Assembly (NCBI GenBank): GCA_013036995.1
Contig: JAAOXG010000016.1
Span: 124,001-188,000 of the forward strand
Length of the DNA stretch: 64,000 nt
From: Lacrimispora defluvii
Lineage (GTDB): Bacteria > Bacillota > Clostridia > Lachnospirales > Lachnospiraceae
Direction of reading: 5' to 3'
Position numbers and translations under genes: made by a program. This document shows positions 1 to 9,562 of this stretch, piece by piece (position 1 is the stretch's first letter; each line of letters opens with the position of its first letter). Under the pieces are notes generated by a model. The model saw only the letters and a program-made list of their open reading frames with translations, was not told the origin of the DNA and ran no database searches.

Positions 1-1102
1 TATCACAGGAATAGAGCCGGCGGAAAAAGTCACAGGCAGCATCTATGGGTGGCTTTTCCTGGCTTAAATCGGCCTGAAGGAAAAGGCCAAGGGCAAGGCT
101 TCTTGCAGTTGCCGGGGGCATGGAGTCAATAAAAACGGAATTTAAAAGCTCGTTTGCCTGAACGATATCTGGTGCAGAGGTAATGGAATCTTCCAAATGA
201 CTGATCATCCATGGAGCTGTAATATGGTTTCTGATCTCATAGCTTTCTCCCTTTTCACTGAGCAGAAGAATCCGCTCAAAACGGGAAATCTTCTGAATTA
301 CAAAATAAAACAACTTTTCAGATGATTCCATATGGATAAATTCTGTTTCAAAGGTTACGGACTGATTGGGATATTGCAGCTTTAAAATGGAGTTCTTAAT
401 CCGTTCCTGTGTTGCAAGAGTAGTGGCAGGGAATATTAAAACAGCAGTATTTTTTACATATAGAATGGAAAAATCCAAACGAAGCCCTTCCGTACTCAGT
501 ATTTTAACAATATCAGTGGCGAAATTTTTCAAATACGGTTCCTCTACAAAGGAGCAGATGCATGCATAGAGGCAGCTTTCAGGCAGGGATAGCAGCTCCT
601 GATATTTATGGAAGACACTTGAAAAAGTGTCCTGATGCTCCAGCAGCTCCATGATGAAACTTTGTTCCAATGGAATGTGCAAAGTCTTTAAAAGATCCAC
701 CTGCTGGGATTTACGGCGTGCTTCTTCCTGAAAGCGTTCCTTTCGAATGGAGACAAGAGAATCAATCAGCTCATTTTTATCGGTTGGTTTTAATAAATAA
801 AACCGGACTCCGTATTTCATCGCCTGCTTGGCATATTCAAAGTCATTATAACCGGAAAGCAGAATAAATGAGATCTTAGAGTCAGTTTTAATGGAACGCT
901 CTATGAGATCCAGCCCATTTAAAATGGGCATTCGAATATCCGTGATCACGACATCCGGATATTCATCACATATAATGTCATAGGCTTCCATTCCATTTTT
1001 GGCTGTTGCGATCAACTCATATCCTAAAGATTCATAATCAATCATTTGAGAAAGGGCTTCTCTGATAATCTGTTCATCATCTACAATCATTAACCTCAGC
1101 AT
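1..1102 (-). CDS. YesN-like response regulator (partial, C-terminus outside window)
   Basis: The first 367 residues are visible, read from an ATG at 1102; the gene runs off the left edge. The N-terminus is a receiver domain: acidic pair near residues 8-9 (MIVDDE), phospho-acceptor Asp55 in VVITDIRMP, and the lysine of LLKPTD. A long linker typical of YesN regulators follows; the AraC-type DNA-binding domain expected at the C-terminus is not in view. The ATG lies one base after the stop of the upstream sensor kinase and has an AGGAGG site inside the end of that gene, so the two are translationally coupled. Its likely role is to activate the divergent ABC sugar transporter and mannosidase genes (inference from position). 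Confidence 0.9.
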   Translation of the reverse strand, partial: MLRLMIVDDEQIIREALSQMIDYESLGYELIATAKNGMEAYDIICDEYPDVVITDIRMPILNGLDLIERSIKTDSKISFILLSGYNDFEYAKQAMKYGVRFYLLKPTDKNELIDSLVSIRKERFQEEARRKSQQVDLLKTLHIPLEQSFIMELLEHQDTFSSVFHKYQELLSLPESCLYACICSFVEEPYLKNFATDIVKILSTEGLRLDFSILYVKNTAVLIFPATTLATQERIKNSILKLQYPNQSVTFETEFIHMESSEKLFYFVIQKISRFERILLLSEKGESYEIRNHITAPWMISHLEDSITSAPDIVQANELLNSVFIDSMPPATARSLALGLFLQADLSQEKPPIDAACDFFRRLYSCD

Positions 1103-1103
1103 G

Positions 1104-2864
1104 TCAAACCTCCTGTTCTTTGGGAATGGACAGCATAACCACAGCCATTCCGCTCTTATTGTAGAAATTCAGCCCGTAATTGTTGCCATAAAGTAATTTT
1201 AATCTGGAATTAATATTTACCAGTCCAACACCTGAACCCTGGGGCTGGATTTCCTTGTTTTCAATTTTGGAAAGTAAGTCAGGATCAAAAATGGAACCGG
1301 TATTGGATACCTTAATCTGGTAATCCAGCTCCATTTCTTTTATGGTAACCCGGATACAGCACATTTCGTCAGTGGCTTCCATGGCGTGCTTTAATGCATT
1401 CTCCACCAAAGGCTGAATACACAGCTTGGGAACGAAGATGTGGGAGATATTCTCTGGAACCTCCAGCTCAAAATTCAGCCTGTCTTTAAAACGCATTTCC
1501 TGAATCCGGATATAGTCATTTAACACCTCCAGCTCTTCCGATAGGGGAATGATATCCTTTTGACCAGCAATGGAAGCGCGGAATAAGTTACACAGGGAGC
1601 GAACCATCATGGAGATATCGTCTGCTCCGTATTTTTGAGCCATCCAGTTAATAGTATCCAGCGTATTGTATAAAAAATGTGGATTAATCTGCTGCTGCAG
1701 CATCTTAATGGTAGAATCCCTTAAAAGAAGCTGTTTATCATAATTTTCGTCTCTTAATACCTTTACACTGTGGGTCATCTCATCAAAGCTGCGGTGAAGC
1801 TGGCCGATTTCATCCTGCCTGTTCTCATAATCATAAGACTTGATGAGGCAGACAGGTGCTTCTCCATTACCAAAACGCTGGATTTTCTCAATTAAGTAAT
1901 CCAGGTGGCGGAAAATATAGCGGAAGAGTAAATTTACCAGGATTGCAGTAACCGCAATAATGAAAAAGGTAAATAAAAGAATCTGCATGGTAATGAGGCG
2001 GACGTTGCGGAATAAAGGATTGTAATCTCTGAAATAGAGATAATCCCAGCCGACATTGGGAATATATCCGTTTATGATAAACTCCTTTTTGTTATCCAGA
2101 GATGTAATGGTATAGGTATTTTCCCTGCCCTGCCTGTCCGCAATGAGTTTCAGACAGTATTCCTGGTGGTAGGCCTCTGCCGGATAGATCCGCTTTTCTC
2201 CAGTCATTAAGACAAACCTGGAATTATCTGCCATACTTCCAGAACTTTTTAAACCATCTTCAATCATGTGTTCCATATCAACGGTGACATAGAGTCCTGC
2301 CAGTTTTTTCAGGCTTAAATATTTAAGCTTTAAGATCTGTCTTGCACACACGGTATCATCACCTGGTTCAATAGCAGAAGACCATACCGCTTTTCCTTTT
2401 AACTGGTCGATGGAACGGTCTAGTTCCGCACGGTTGAATTTAAAGATATCATCCGAACGCCCCATACAGATATTGGATCCGTCATCTAACACGATGTTAA
2501 TGGATTTCACATATCTGCTTTGATAGATATAGGAGTAGAGCTGTTGATAAATGTCTCTTTTTGCAAGAGAACGCCGGTCACTGTATGGATTGTCAATCAG
2601 AAATGACAGGTTTCCCTGCAGAACAGCATCTCCGATGATATTATCCGTAACATTTTCAACCATCTGCATTTCCGATTCCAGATAGGTGGTTACATGGCTT
2701 AAAGAATCAGCATTTGCCTGATAAAGTACTTCGTTGTAGCGGCTGGTCAGAATCCGTATGCTGATAAAGATAGTGAGGCACAGGGCAAAAAGAGCAAGGA
2801 GAAAAACTGTCAGTATTTTTTTGTATAAAGACAGGTTGTTAAACCAGACTGTACATCGTTTCAT
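1104..2864 (-). CDS. YesM-like sensor histidine kinase
   Basis: The protein has 586 residues from the ATG at 2864, chosen because AAAGGA sits 9 bases upstream; an upstream in-frame ATG has no such site. A transmembrane segment lies near residues 15-37, then an extracellular dCache-like sensory region, a second membrane segment near residue 285, a HAMP linker, the His_kinase domain with phospho-acceptor His396 in QINPHFLYNTL, and a HATPase domain with VENALKHA and GSGVGLVNI. This is the classic layout of kinases that sense oligosaccharides or transporter state in Firmicutes. It is paired with the response regulator directly downstream and divergent from a sugar ABC transporter, whose substrate it probably monitors. 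Confidence 0.93.
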   Translation of the reverse strand: MKRCTVWFNNLSLYKKILTVFLLALFALCLTIFISIRILTSRYNEVLYQANADSLSHVTTYLESEMQMVENVTDNIIGDAVLQGNLSFLIDNPYSDRRSLAKRDIYQQLYSYIYQSRYVKSINIVLDDGSNICMGRSDDIFKFNRAELDRSIDQLKGKAVWSSAIEPGDDTVCARQILKLKYLSLKKLAGLYVTVDMEHMIEDGLKSSGSMADNSRFVLMTGEKRIYPAEAYHQEYCLKLIADRQGRENTYTITSLDNKKEFIINGYIPNVGWDYLYFRDYNPLFRNVRLITMQILLFTFFIIAVTAILVNLLFRYIFRHLDYLIEKIQRFGNGEAPVCLIKSYDYENRQDEIGQLHRSFDEMTHSVKVLRDENYDKQLLLRDSTIKMLQQQINPHFLYNTLDTINWMAQKYGADDISMMVRSLCNLFRASIAGQKDIIPLSEELEVLNDYIRIQEMRFKDRLNFELEVPENISHIFVPKLCIQPLVENALKHAMEATDEMCCIRVTIKEMELDYQIKVSNTGSIFDPDLLSKIENKEIQPQGSGVGLVNINSRLKLLYGNNYGLNFYNKSGMAVVMLSIPKEQEV

Positions 2865-2983
2865 AATCAGAATTCCTTTCTCAGATAATCGTATTATATA
2901 GTAAAAGATCAAAAAAAGAAATTGGAAAACCATCTCAAATTACACAAAGCTGTTTTTTCAACCATAAAAAGCCGTATTTTAAC

Positions 2984-3012
2984 TTTACGTTTGTGCATAT
3001 TTGACATAAAAT
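2984..3012 (+). promoter_or_regulatory. sigma-A-like promoter of the sugar ABC transporter operon
   Basis: TTTACG (2984-2989) and TAAAAT (3007-3012) are separated by 17 bases, 39 bases before the start codon of the binding-protein gene. Seen by eye; no transcript evidence. Confidence 0.6.
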
Positions 3013-3051
3013 GTGGTTATCTTAATGAAATCAAATGGGAGGTTTTGCAAA

Positions 3052-4404
3052 ATGAAGAAAAGAATCTTAGCAACAACACTTGCAGCAATTCTTGCAGCAT
3101 CATCATTAGCTGCCTGCGGCTCTAAAACAGAGCCAACAGAAACAACAAAGGCAGATGCAGCTACCACAGCAGCTACCACAGCAGCATCCACTGATACCAA
3201 AGCAACAGCATCAGGTGACAAAGTTTCTTTAAGCCTTTGCTGGTGGGGAAATCAGACAAGAAACGATGTAACAAAAAAAGCAGTTGATCTTTACATGAGT
3301 AAAAACCCAAATGTAGACATCAAAGTTGAGTTTACTGACTGGTCCGGTTACTGGGACAAGCTTTCTGCAATGGCAGCAGGCGGAAATCTTCCTGATATTA
3401 TTCAGATGGATTACTCCTATTTAAACCAGTATCAGAAGAGCGGACAGCTTGCTGACTTATCTGAATTCATGAGCAGCGGTGTCATTGATACTTCCAAGAT
3501 TCCGGAAAGCATCATTAAGAGTGGAGAGGTTGACGGAAAAACTTATGCACTCAGCCTTGGCAGCAACGCTCCTATGATGGTTTATGACAAAGCAGTCGTT
3601 GAAAAGGCAGGAGTTACCATTCCTGATCAGCTGACAATGGATCAGCTTTATGACCTTTCCAAGACAATCAGTGAGAAAACCGGTGTGAAAACTCTTTATG
3701 ACGGCGGAATCAACATGATGCAGATCATGGCCAGAGCAAATGGTTCTCATTTATTTGATGAATTAACCACTGGCAAAGAAGATTCCATGAAGATTTATTT
3801 TAACACCATTGAAAAATTTGCTAAATCTGATGCCAGCATTTCCGCAGATTTATTAGCAGAGAAGAATCCTGATGTTGTAGAGACAAAGCCAATCATTGAC
3901 GGAACTACCTGGAATGATTTAAGCTTATCCAACCAGTTCATCAGTATTTCCAAAACAGCAGGAAGAGAACTTGGAATTACCATGTTCCCAACTATTACAG
4001 ATGCTAAAGTACAGCCACTGTATTTAAAGCCAAGTATGTTCTTCTCCATCGCTGAATCTTCCAAGAACAAGGAAGAAGCTGCAAAGTTCATTGACTGGTT
4101 CACAAACAGCACAGAGTGTAATGAAATCCTTCTTGCTGAAAGAGGAATCCCGATCAATACAGAAGTTGCAGATGCAATCAAACCAAAGGCAGATGCAGCA
4201 GCTCAGGTGGTATTTGATTATGTTGCAAAAGTAACTGAAATTGCAACTCCAATCGATGCTCCAGACCCATCTGGTAAAGGTGAAGTAGAAGCATTAGGAA
4301 AAACAGTTTCTGAAGCAGTCCGTTACGGAGATGCAACAGCAGACGACGCAGTTGGCCAGTTTGTGCCTGAAGCAAAGAAAATACTTGAAGAAGCGGCAAA
4401 ATAA
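3052..4404 (+). CDS. ABC sugar transporter substrate-binding lipoprotein
   Basis: The protein has 450 residues from the ATG at 3052, preceded by GGGAGG. It begins with a lipoprotein signal peptide ending in LAACGS, then a Thr/Ala-rich linker and an extracellular solute-binding protein family 1 fold (VSLSLCWWGNQ, NLPDIIQMDYSYLNQY, AAKFIDWFTN). It should be anchored outside the membrane by the lipobox Cys and deliver an oligosaccharide to the two permeases that follow in the same operon. The two alpha-mannosidases downstream suggest a mannose-containing oligosaccharide or N-glycan fragment as ligand, but nothing in the sequence fixes the specificity. A short TTTTGCAAAA palindrome overlaps its ribosome-binding region. 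Confidence 0.93.
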   Translation: MKKRILATTLAAILAASSLAACGSKTEPTETTKADAATTAATTAASTDTKATASGDKVSLSLCWWGNQTRNDVTKKAVDLYMSKNPNVDIKVEFTDWSGYWDKLSAMAAGGNLPDIIQMDYSYLNQYQKSGQLADLSEFMSSGVIDTSKIPESIIKSGEVDGKTYALSLGSNAPMMVYDKAVVEKAGVTIPDQLTMDQLYDLSKTISEKTGVKTLYDGGINMMQIMARANGSHLFDELTTGKEDSMKIYFNTIEKFAKSDASISADLLAEKNPDVVETKPIIDGTTWNDLSLSNQFISISKTAGRELGITMFPTITDAKVQPLYLKPSMFFSIAESSKNKEEAAKFIDWFTNSTECNEILLAERGIPINTEVADAIKPKADAAAQVVFDYVAKVTEIATPIDAPDPSGKGEVEALGKTVSEAVRYGDATADDAVGQFVPEAKKILEEAAK

Positions 4405-4429
4405 CAGGTAAAATTCTGGAGGGGATAAG

Positions 4430-5359
4430 ATGAAGAACAATCAAATGATCCCGAAAAGAAAAAAATCAGTGGGCCAGATCTTAAACACACCGAAGGTTGC
4501 AGGATATGTATTTATCCTGCCCTTCATTATAGGATTTCTTGCCTTTATGGCAATTCCAATGATTTTATCTTTAGGGTTTTCATTCACCAGATACAATATA
4601 TTAAAATCACCGGTTTTTATAGGACTGGAAAATTATAAAACGATGTTTACGGCGGATCCAAAGTTCTGGAAAGTATTTGGTGTTACCATGTACTATGTTC
4701 TGTTTTCGGTTCCTCTCCGGCTTATCATGGCGTTAGCAGTTGCCATGCTATTAGTAAAAAGCACCAAACTATCCGGATTTTACAGGGCGGTATATTATCT
4801 GCCTTCTATTATCGGATCCAGTGTGGCTGTTGCAATTCTCTGGAAGAGAATGTTTGCAAGCGATGGTGTTGTAAACGCACTGTTAGGGATAGTCGGACTT
4901 CCCTCTGACCTTGCATGGCTGGGAAGAGCAGATACAGCGATCTGGACTCTGATTATTTTAGCAATATGGCAGTTTGGTTCTTCCATGCTCATCTTTTTAT
5001 CCGGTTTAAAGCAGATTCCAGTCAGCCTTTATGAAGCAGCTACCGTTGATGGCGCCAATGGAATTCAGAGATTTTTCAAAATCACAATTCCAATGCTGAC
5101 TCCCACCATTTTCTTCAATCTCATTAACCAGCTGATCAATGGGTTTATGGCATTTACACAAAGCTATATTATTACCCAGGGAAAGCCAAGAGATACTACA
5201 TTGTTTTATACCGTATACATGTATCAGAATTCCTTTACTTATAATAAGCTTGGATATGGCTGTGCAATGGCCTGGTTTATGGTATTCGTTGTAGGCATGC
5301 TGACACTGGTACTTTTCAAAACACAGAAGAAGTGGGTACATTACGAAGCAGAAGGGTGA
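4430..5359 (+). CDS. ABC sugar transporter permease (UgpA/LacF type)
   Basis: This 309-residue membrane protein has about six hydrophobic segments and the binding-protein-dependent transport signature (YEAATVDGANGIQRFFKIT) near residues 203-221, which contacts the ATPase. GGAGGGG precedes the ATG. It lies 25 bases after the binding-protein gene and 6 bases before the second permease, so the three genes form one transport unit. No ATP-binding subunit is encoded nearby; carbohydrate transporters of this class often share one MsmK/UgpC ATPase made elsewhere in the genome. Confidence 0.95.
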   Translation: MKNNQMIPKRKKSVGQILNTPKVAGYVFILPFIIGFLAFMAIPMILSLGFSFTRYNILKSPVFIGLENYKTMFTADPKFWKVFGVTMYYVLFSVPLRLIMALAVAMLLVKSTKLSGFYRAVYYLPSIIGSSVAVAILWKRMFASDGVVNALLGIVGLPSDLAWLGRADTAIWTLIILAIWQFGSSMLIFLSGLKQIPVSLYEAATVDGANGIQRFFKITIPMLTPTIFFNLINQLINGFMAFTQSYIITQGKPRDTTLFYTVYMYQNSFTYNKLGYGCAMAWFMVFVVGMLTLVLFKTQKKWVHYEAEG

Positions 5360-5365
5360 TGAATT

Positions 5366-6220
5366 ATGAAAACAGGATATCAGGAGAAAAAATTATTCAC
5401 CACAGCGATTTATCATGTGTTTACCTTTTTGTTTGCATGTGTTATGATATATCCGCTTGTATGGATGGTGATGAGTTCCTTTAAAAACACCAATGAAATT
5501 TTCAGGACTGCTGCAAGTCTCCTGCCCGAAAAATTTACGTTTGAAAATTATACGGTAGGTTGGAGAGGTTTTGCAGGTTACGGTTTTGGAAACTTTTTTA
5601 AGAATTCCTTTATTATTGCAGGTTTATCCACAGTAGGAGCTGTTGTTTCCTCTGCTGTCGTAGGATACGGATTTGCAAGAATTGACTTTAAGTTTAAAGG
5701 CTTCTGGTTTGCATGCATGCTTCTTGCAATGATGCTGCCTTTCCAGGTAATCATGATTCCGCAGTACATTATCTTTAATAAAATGGGCTGGGTTGGAAGT
5801 TATCTTCCCATCATTGTACCGCAGTTTTTTGGACAGGGCTTTTTTATCTTCTTAAATGTTCAGTTTATCAGGGGTATTCCCATTGATTTGGACGAGGCTG
5901 CCAGAATGGACGGTTGTACGATCTACTCCATATTTATCCGGATCATTCTTCCCCTCGTGAAGCCATCTCTGGTTACAAGCGCTATTTTCTCCTTCATGTG
6001 GAGATGGGATGACTTCCTTGCAGCTTTGCTTTATTTAAGCAATCCTTTAAAATATCCAGTCAGCTATGCATTAAAGATGTTCTCAGATCCGACAGCTGGT
6101 TCCGACTGGGGTGCAATGTTTGCAATGGCAACTTTATCTTTGATTCCGATCTTCGTTATTTTCTTGACTATGCAGAAATATCTGGTTGAAGGAATCGCCT
6201 CTACAGGAATAAAGGGCTAA
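5366..6220 (+). CDS. ABC sugar transporter permease (UgpE/MalG type)
   Basis: This 284-residue protein has six predicted membrane segments and the EAA loop LDEAARMDGCTIYSIFIRI near residues 174-192. It is the MalG-like partner of the preceding permease, with the usual short N-terminal tail and a C-terminus ending in GIASTGIKG. The gene follows the first permease by six bases and is followed by a strong hairpin terminator, which would lower transcription into the mannosidase gene beyond. Confidence 0.95.
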   Translation: MKTGYQEKKLFTTAIYHVFTFLFACVMIYPLVWMVMSSFKNTNEIFRTAASLLPEKFTFENYTVGWRGFAGYGFGNFFKNSFIIAGLSTVGAVVSSAVVGYGFARIDFKFKGFWFACMLLAMMLPFQVIMIPQYIIFNKMGWVGSYLPIIVPQFFGQGFFIFLNVQFIRGIPIDLDEAARMDGCTIYSIFIRIILPLVKPSLVTSAIFSFMWRWDDFLAALLYLSNPLKYPVSYALKMFSDPTAGSDWGAMFAMATLSLIPIFVIFLTMQKYLVEGIASTGIKG

Positions 6221-6231
6221 TAAGGCTTTTT

Positions 6232-6271
6232 AGGTGGGAGACCCGCATATGCGGTGTTTCCTGCCTTTTTT
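6232..6271 (+). terminator. intrinsic terminator after the ABC permeases
   Basis: A long G-U-rich stem encloses the palindrome CCGCATATGCGG (6243-6254) and is followed by six T. It sits 30 bases before the first mannosidase gene, so it may act as a partial, operon-internal terminator. Confidence 0.8.
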
Positions 6272-6300
6272 AAAATTTAAGACAAAAGGTGGAATGACGA

Positions 6301-9300
6301 ATGAATCCGATCAGAAACAGATTATTGGCGGCGCTGGAAGCACTGAAACCGCTATGCTATTCCAATTTAAAACCGGCAGAAGAAATGTGGATCAGCCCCG
6401 GAAGTTATGAGTGGAAAGAAGAGTTTGACAGCAGCATTTTAAATTGGGAGCCTTTTGGCAGGGATGAGACCTGGGGAGGATCGGATCGGCATTACTGGTT
6501 TAAGACCCGTATTACGGTACCCTCTGATTTAAAAGGAGCGCAGGTAAGAGCAGTCTTAAACACGGGAGCGACCGATATCTGGAATACAGACAATCCTCAG
6601 ATCATGGTGTTTTTTGACGGAAAGCATTCCGGAACCATGGATATGAATCATCAGGATTTTATTGTGACAGAACATGCAAAAGAGGGAGAAACACATGAGC
6701 TGGCATTTTATGCCTATTCCAACAGTTCTGGACGCACTAATTTCTTTCATCTGGAAATCGGAGCCTACGAAGAAGAAGTAGCAAAGCTTTACTATGATCT
6801 AGCAGTTCCATTTGAAGCAGCAGATCTTCTGGAAGAAGATGACTTAGAGCAGATTGAGGGATTTAAGGTTCTGTCAGAGGCGGTGACCCGGATTGACTTT
6901 ACCAGACCCCATTCCAGACAATTCTTTACATCCGTAAAAGAAGCAGATGAATTCCTTATGAATGCCTATTATAAAGACAGACCAGTAAATCCGGTAACTG
7001 TTCACAGCATCGGGCATACTCATATCGATGTTGCCTGGAAATGGCCTTTAAAACAGACAAGACAAAAAGCAGTGAGAAGTTTCCGCACAGTACTAAATCT
7101 CATGGAGCGGTATCCGGAATACAAATTTATGTCCAGCCAGCCCCAGCTTTACGAATTTGTAAAAGAAGAGGCTCTGGAGCTTTTTGAAGAAATAAAGGAA
7201 AAAATAAAAGAGGGACGATGGGAGACAGAAGGTGCCATGTGGCTGGAACCGGACTGCAACCTGGCATCAGGGGAATCCTTAGTCCGTCATATTCTTTATG
7301 GAAGAAGATTCTTCGAAAAGGAGCTTTCCGGTCCTGTAAACGAAGTGCTCTGGCTACCGGATGTATTCGGCTACAGCGCTGCCATACCGCAGATTATGAA
7401 GCAGTCCGGATTGTCCTATTTTATGACAACCAAGCTTGGCTGGAACGAATACAATCAGTTTCCCTACGATACCTTTGTGTGGCGTGGAATTGACGGAAGT
7501 GAAGTTTTGACCTATCTGATATCCACCAAAGATTATTATAAAAACGGTCAGCCATCCAAAGGCTACAGCACCACCTACAACGGCAGACAGGATCCCAAAC
7601 AGATTATGGGAACCTGGCAGAGATTTCAAAACAAGGATGTCAGCCGTGAAGTACTGACCTGTTATGGATACGGTGACGGAGGCGGCGGCCCAACAGAAGA
7701 AATGCTGGAACAGAGCAGGAGAATGGAACGGAATGTGGCCCGCTGTCCAAAGACAGAGCAGACCTTTGTGAAAGACTTCTTTCACAAGCTGGAAGAAAAG
7801 CTGGATAAAAAGCGGCTTCCTGTATGGGCTGGTGAGCTGTATCTGGAATTCCACCGGGGAACTTATACATCCATGGCTAAGAATAAGAAATACAACAGAA
7901 GCTGTGAGTTTTTAAACGGTGATGCAGAATTTTACTCAGTTCTTCAATCTCTTATTACCAAAAGCGGGGAGTATCCAAAGAGCCAGCTGGAGGAAAACTG
8001 GAAGCTTCTGTTGTTAAACCAGTTTCATGACATTCTTCCAGGCTCATCCATCAAGGAGGTATATGAGGATTCTGAAATTCAGTACAGGAAAATTATGGAA
8101 TCAGATCTTGATATAATCAATAAGAGCCATGACAGTATTTTAAAGATATCTGGATTTGAATGCGACAGGAAGAACCCGACTGCCCTTGCAGTGTGGAACT
8201 CTTTAAGCTTTAAAAGAACCGGAATTGTTGAGTTTGAGACTGCGGTTAAGAATCTTTCAGCGATCACCCAGAAAACCTTTGATGGGCACATGATTGCATT
8301 GGCTGAGGCGGTGCCATCAAAGGGTGTAACGGTACTTTCAGCAGGTGATTCATTGGAGAAGGCAGAGTCCGTATTTACTTCTGTGGAATGCGGGGAAGAT
8401 GGAGCCGTGATAAAGGTAGTCAGCCCATATTATGAGGTGGAATTTGATCAGGCAGGAAATCTATCCCGTATCTATGACAGAACAGAAGAAAGAAGTCTGT
8501 TAAAGGAAGGAAAAGCGGGAAATGAACTGGTTGTATTTGAAGACCGGCCACTGGAATTCGATGCATGGAATATTGATTCTACCTTTGAGGAGAAGCAGTG
8601 GCAGGTAAATGACGTAACGGAAATGAAGCTGCTGGAAAATGGCCCGGTAAGAGCAGTGGTACTTGTAATACGGAAATTCATGGATTCTGACATTGAACAG
8701 CAGATCTGCTTTTACAGTCATACAAAGAGAATTGATTTCAAGACCAGAATTGACTGGAATGAGCATCAGATGCTGTTAAAGGCTGCCTTTCCTCTGGATA
8801 TTCTGTGTAAAGAGGCCAATTACGACATTCAGTTTGGCAATGTAAGCCGGCCGACTCATAAAAATACCACCTGGGATCAGGCCAGATTTGAAGTATGTGC
8901 CCATAAATGGGCGGATGTTTCAGAAGCAGGCTATGGCGCTGCTGTTTTAAATGACTGCAAATACGGTTATGACGTCCAAGATTCTGTCATTCGCCTTACG
9001 TTATTAAAATCCGGCATTTTCCCAAATCCGGATGCAGATCAGGGAGAGCATACATTTACCTATTCACTGCTGCCTCATAAAGGAGATTTCCGTACTGGCA
9101 GAGTAATACAGGAAGCGTATGACTTAAACTGTCCTCTTATTTCTACTGAAATTAAGGGAAATGGTGTTCTATCCTGTTCCTTCTTAGAGATTGAGAATGA
9201 AAATATACTGGCTGACACCGTGAAGTGTTCCGAAGATGGGGAGGGACTGATTGTACGTTTCTATGAGTCTTATGGCATGCGGACCAATACCCACGTAACA

Positions 9301-9438
9301 TTCTCCATGACAGAGGGTGCACAGATCAGCGAATGCAACTGTATGGAGGAGGAAACTAAGAAGGTGCCGTCAGAAAACGGACGGATTGCCCTTACCTTTA
9401 AGCCTTATGAAATAAAAACCATAAAGATTCAATTGTAA
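6301..9438 (+). CDS. GH38 alpha-mannosidase (first copy)
   Basis: This 1045-residue protein is of the length usual for bacterial and class II GH38 enzymes. The catalytic domain shows the zinc-binding HTHID motif (residues 239-243), the nucleophile Asp354 in WLPDVFGY, the GYGDGGGGPT loop and the NQFHDILPG motif; the C-terminal half is the GH38 beta-sandwich (DYDIQFGNVSRPTH-like segment, KPYEIKTIKI end). There is no signal peptide, so it should act in the cytoplasm on imported mannosides, releasing mannose from alpha-linked oligosaccharides. AAAGGTGG lies upstream of the ATG. It follows the ABC transporter operon and precedes a paralogous mannosidase of clearly different sequence. Confidence 0.95.
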   Translation: MNPIRNRLLAALEALKPLCYSNLKPAEEMWISPGSYEWKEEFDSSILNWEPFGRDETWGGSDRHYWFKTRITVPSDLKGAQVRAVLNTGATDIWNTDNPQIMVFFDGKHSGTMDMNHQDFIVTEHAKEGETHELAFYAYSNSSGRTNFFHLEIGAYEEEVAKLYYDLAVPFEAADLLEEDDLEQIEGFKVLSEAVTRIDFTRPHSRQFFTSVKEADEFLMNAYYKDRPVNPVTVHSIGHTHIDVAWKWPLKQTRQKAVRSFRTVLNLMERYPEYKFMSSQPQLYEFVKEEALELFEEIKEKIKEGRWETEGAMWLEPDCNLASGESLVRHILYGRRFFEKELSGPVNEVLWLPDVFGYSAAIPQIMKQSGLSYFMTTKLGWNEYNQFPYDTFVWRGIDGSEVLTYLISTKDYYKNGQPSKGYSTTYNGRQDPKQIMGTWQRFQNKDVSREVLTCYGYGDGGGGPTEEMLEQSRRMERNVARCPKTEQTFVKDFFHKLEEKLDKKRLPVWAGELYLEFHRGTYTSMAKNKKYNRSCEFLNGDAEFYSVLQSLITKSGEYPKSQLEENWKLLLLNQFHDILPGSSIKEVYEDSEIQYRKIMESDLDIINKSHDSILKISGFECDRKNPTALAVWNSLSFKRTGIVEFETAVKNLSAITQKTFDGHMIALAEAVPSKGVTVLSAGDSLEKAESVFTSVECGEDGAVIKVVSPYYEVEFDQAGNLSRIYDRTEERSLLKEGKAGNELVVFEDRPLEFDAWNIDSTFEEKQWQVNDVTEMKLLENGPVRAVVLVIRKFMDSDIEQQICFYSHTKRIDFKTRIDWNEHQMLLKAAFPLDILCKEANYDIQFGNVSRPTHKNTTWDQARFEVCAHKWADVSEAGYGAAVLNDCKYGYDVQDSVIRLTLLKSGIFPNPDADQGEHTFTYSLLPHKGDFRTGRVIQEAYDLNCPLISTEIKGNGVLSCSFLEIENENILADTVKCSEDGEGLIVRFYESYGMRTNTHVTFSMTEGAQISECNCMEEETKKVPSENGRIALTFKPYEIKTIKIQL

Positions 9439-9447
9439 GAATTATAT

Positions 9448-9466
9448 TTTTGCAAGATTTGCAAAA
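9448..9466. promoter_or_regulatory. operator-like palindrome between the mannosidase genes
   Basis: TTTTGCAA-GAT-TTGCAAAA is a perfect 8+8 inverted repeat, 29 bases before the -35 position of the candidate promoter for the second mannosidase. Its size and symmetry fit a dimeric repressor or activator site. A related 10-base palindrome, TTTTGCAAAA, lies at 3042-3051 in front of the first binding-protein gene. Confidence 0.5.
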
Positions 9467-9494
9467 GATATACAGTAACTTGACAAACTTTGCA

Positions 9495-9523
9495 TAGTCA
9501 CTGCCTGTGAGATATCATATAAT
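9495..9523 (+). promoter_or_regulatory. candidate promoter of the second mannosidase
   Basis: A perfect TATAAT (9518-9523) has the weak -35 TAGTCA 17 bases upstream. The weak -35 would suit an activated promoter. A TTGACA at 9480-9485 is 32 bases from the -10 and cannot pair with it. Confidence 0.45.
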
Positions 9524-9562
9524 GGTGCAATATAACTGTATCAGAAAAGGGAGGATATGCAG

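Noticed and set aside
9480..9523. TTGACA at 9480 paired with the TATAAT at 9518
   Set aside because: The distance is 32 bases, far from the usual 16-18; I paired the -10 with a weaker -35 instead.
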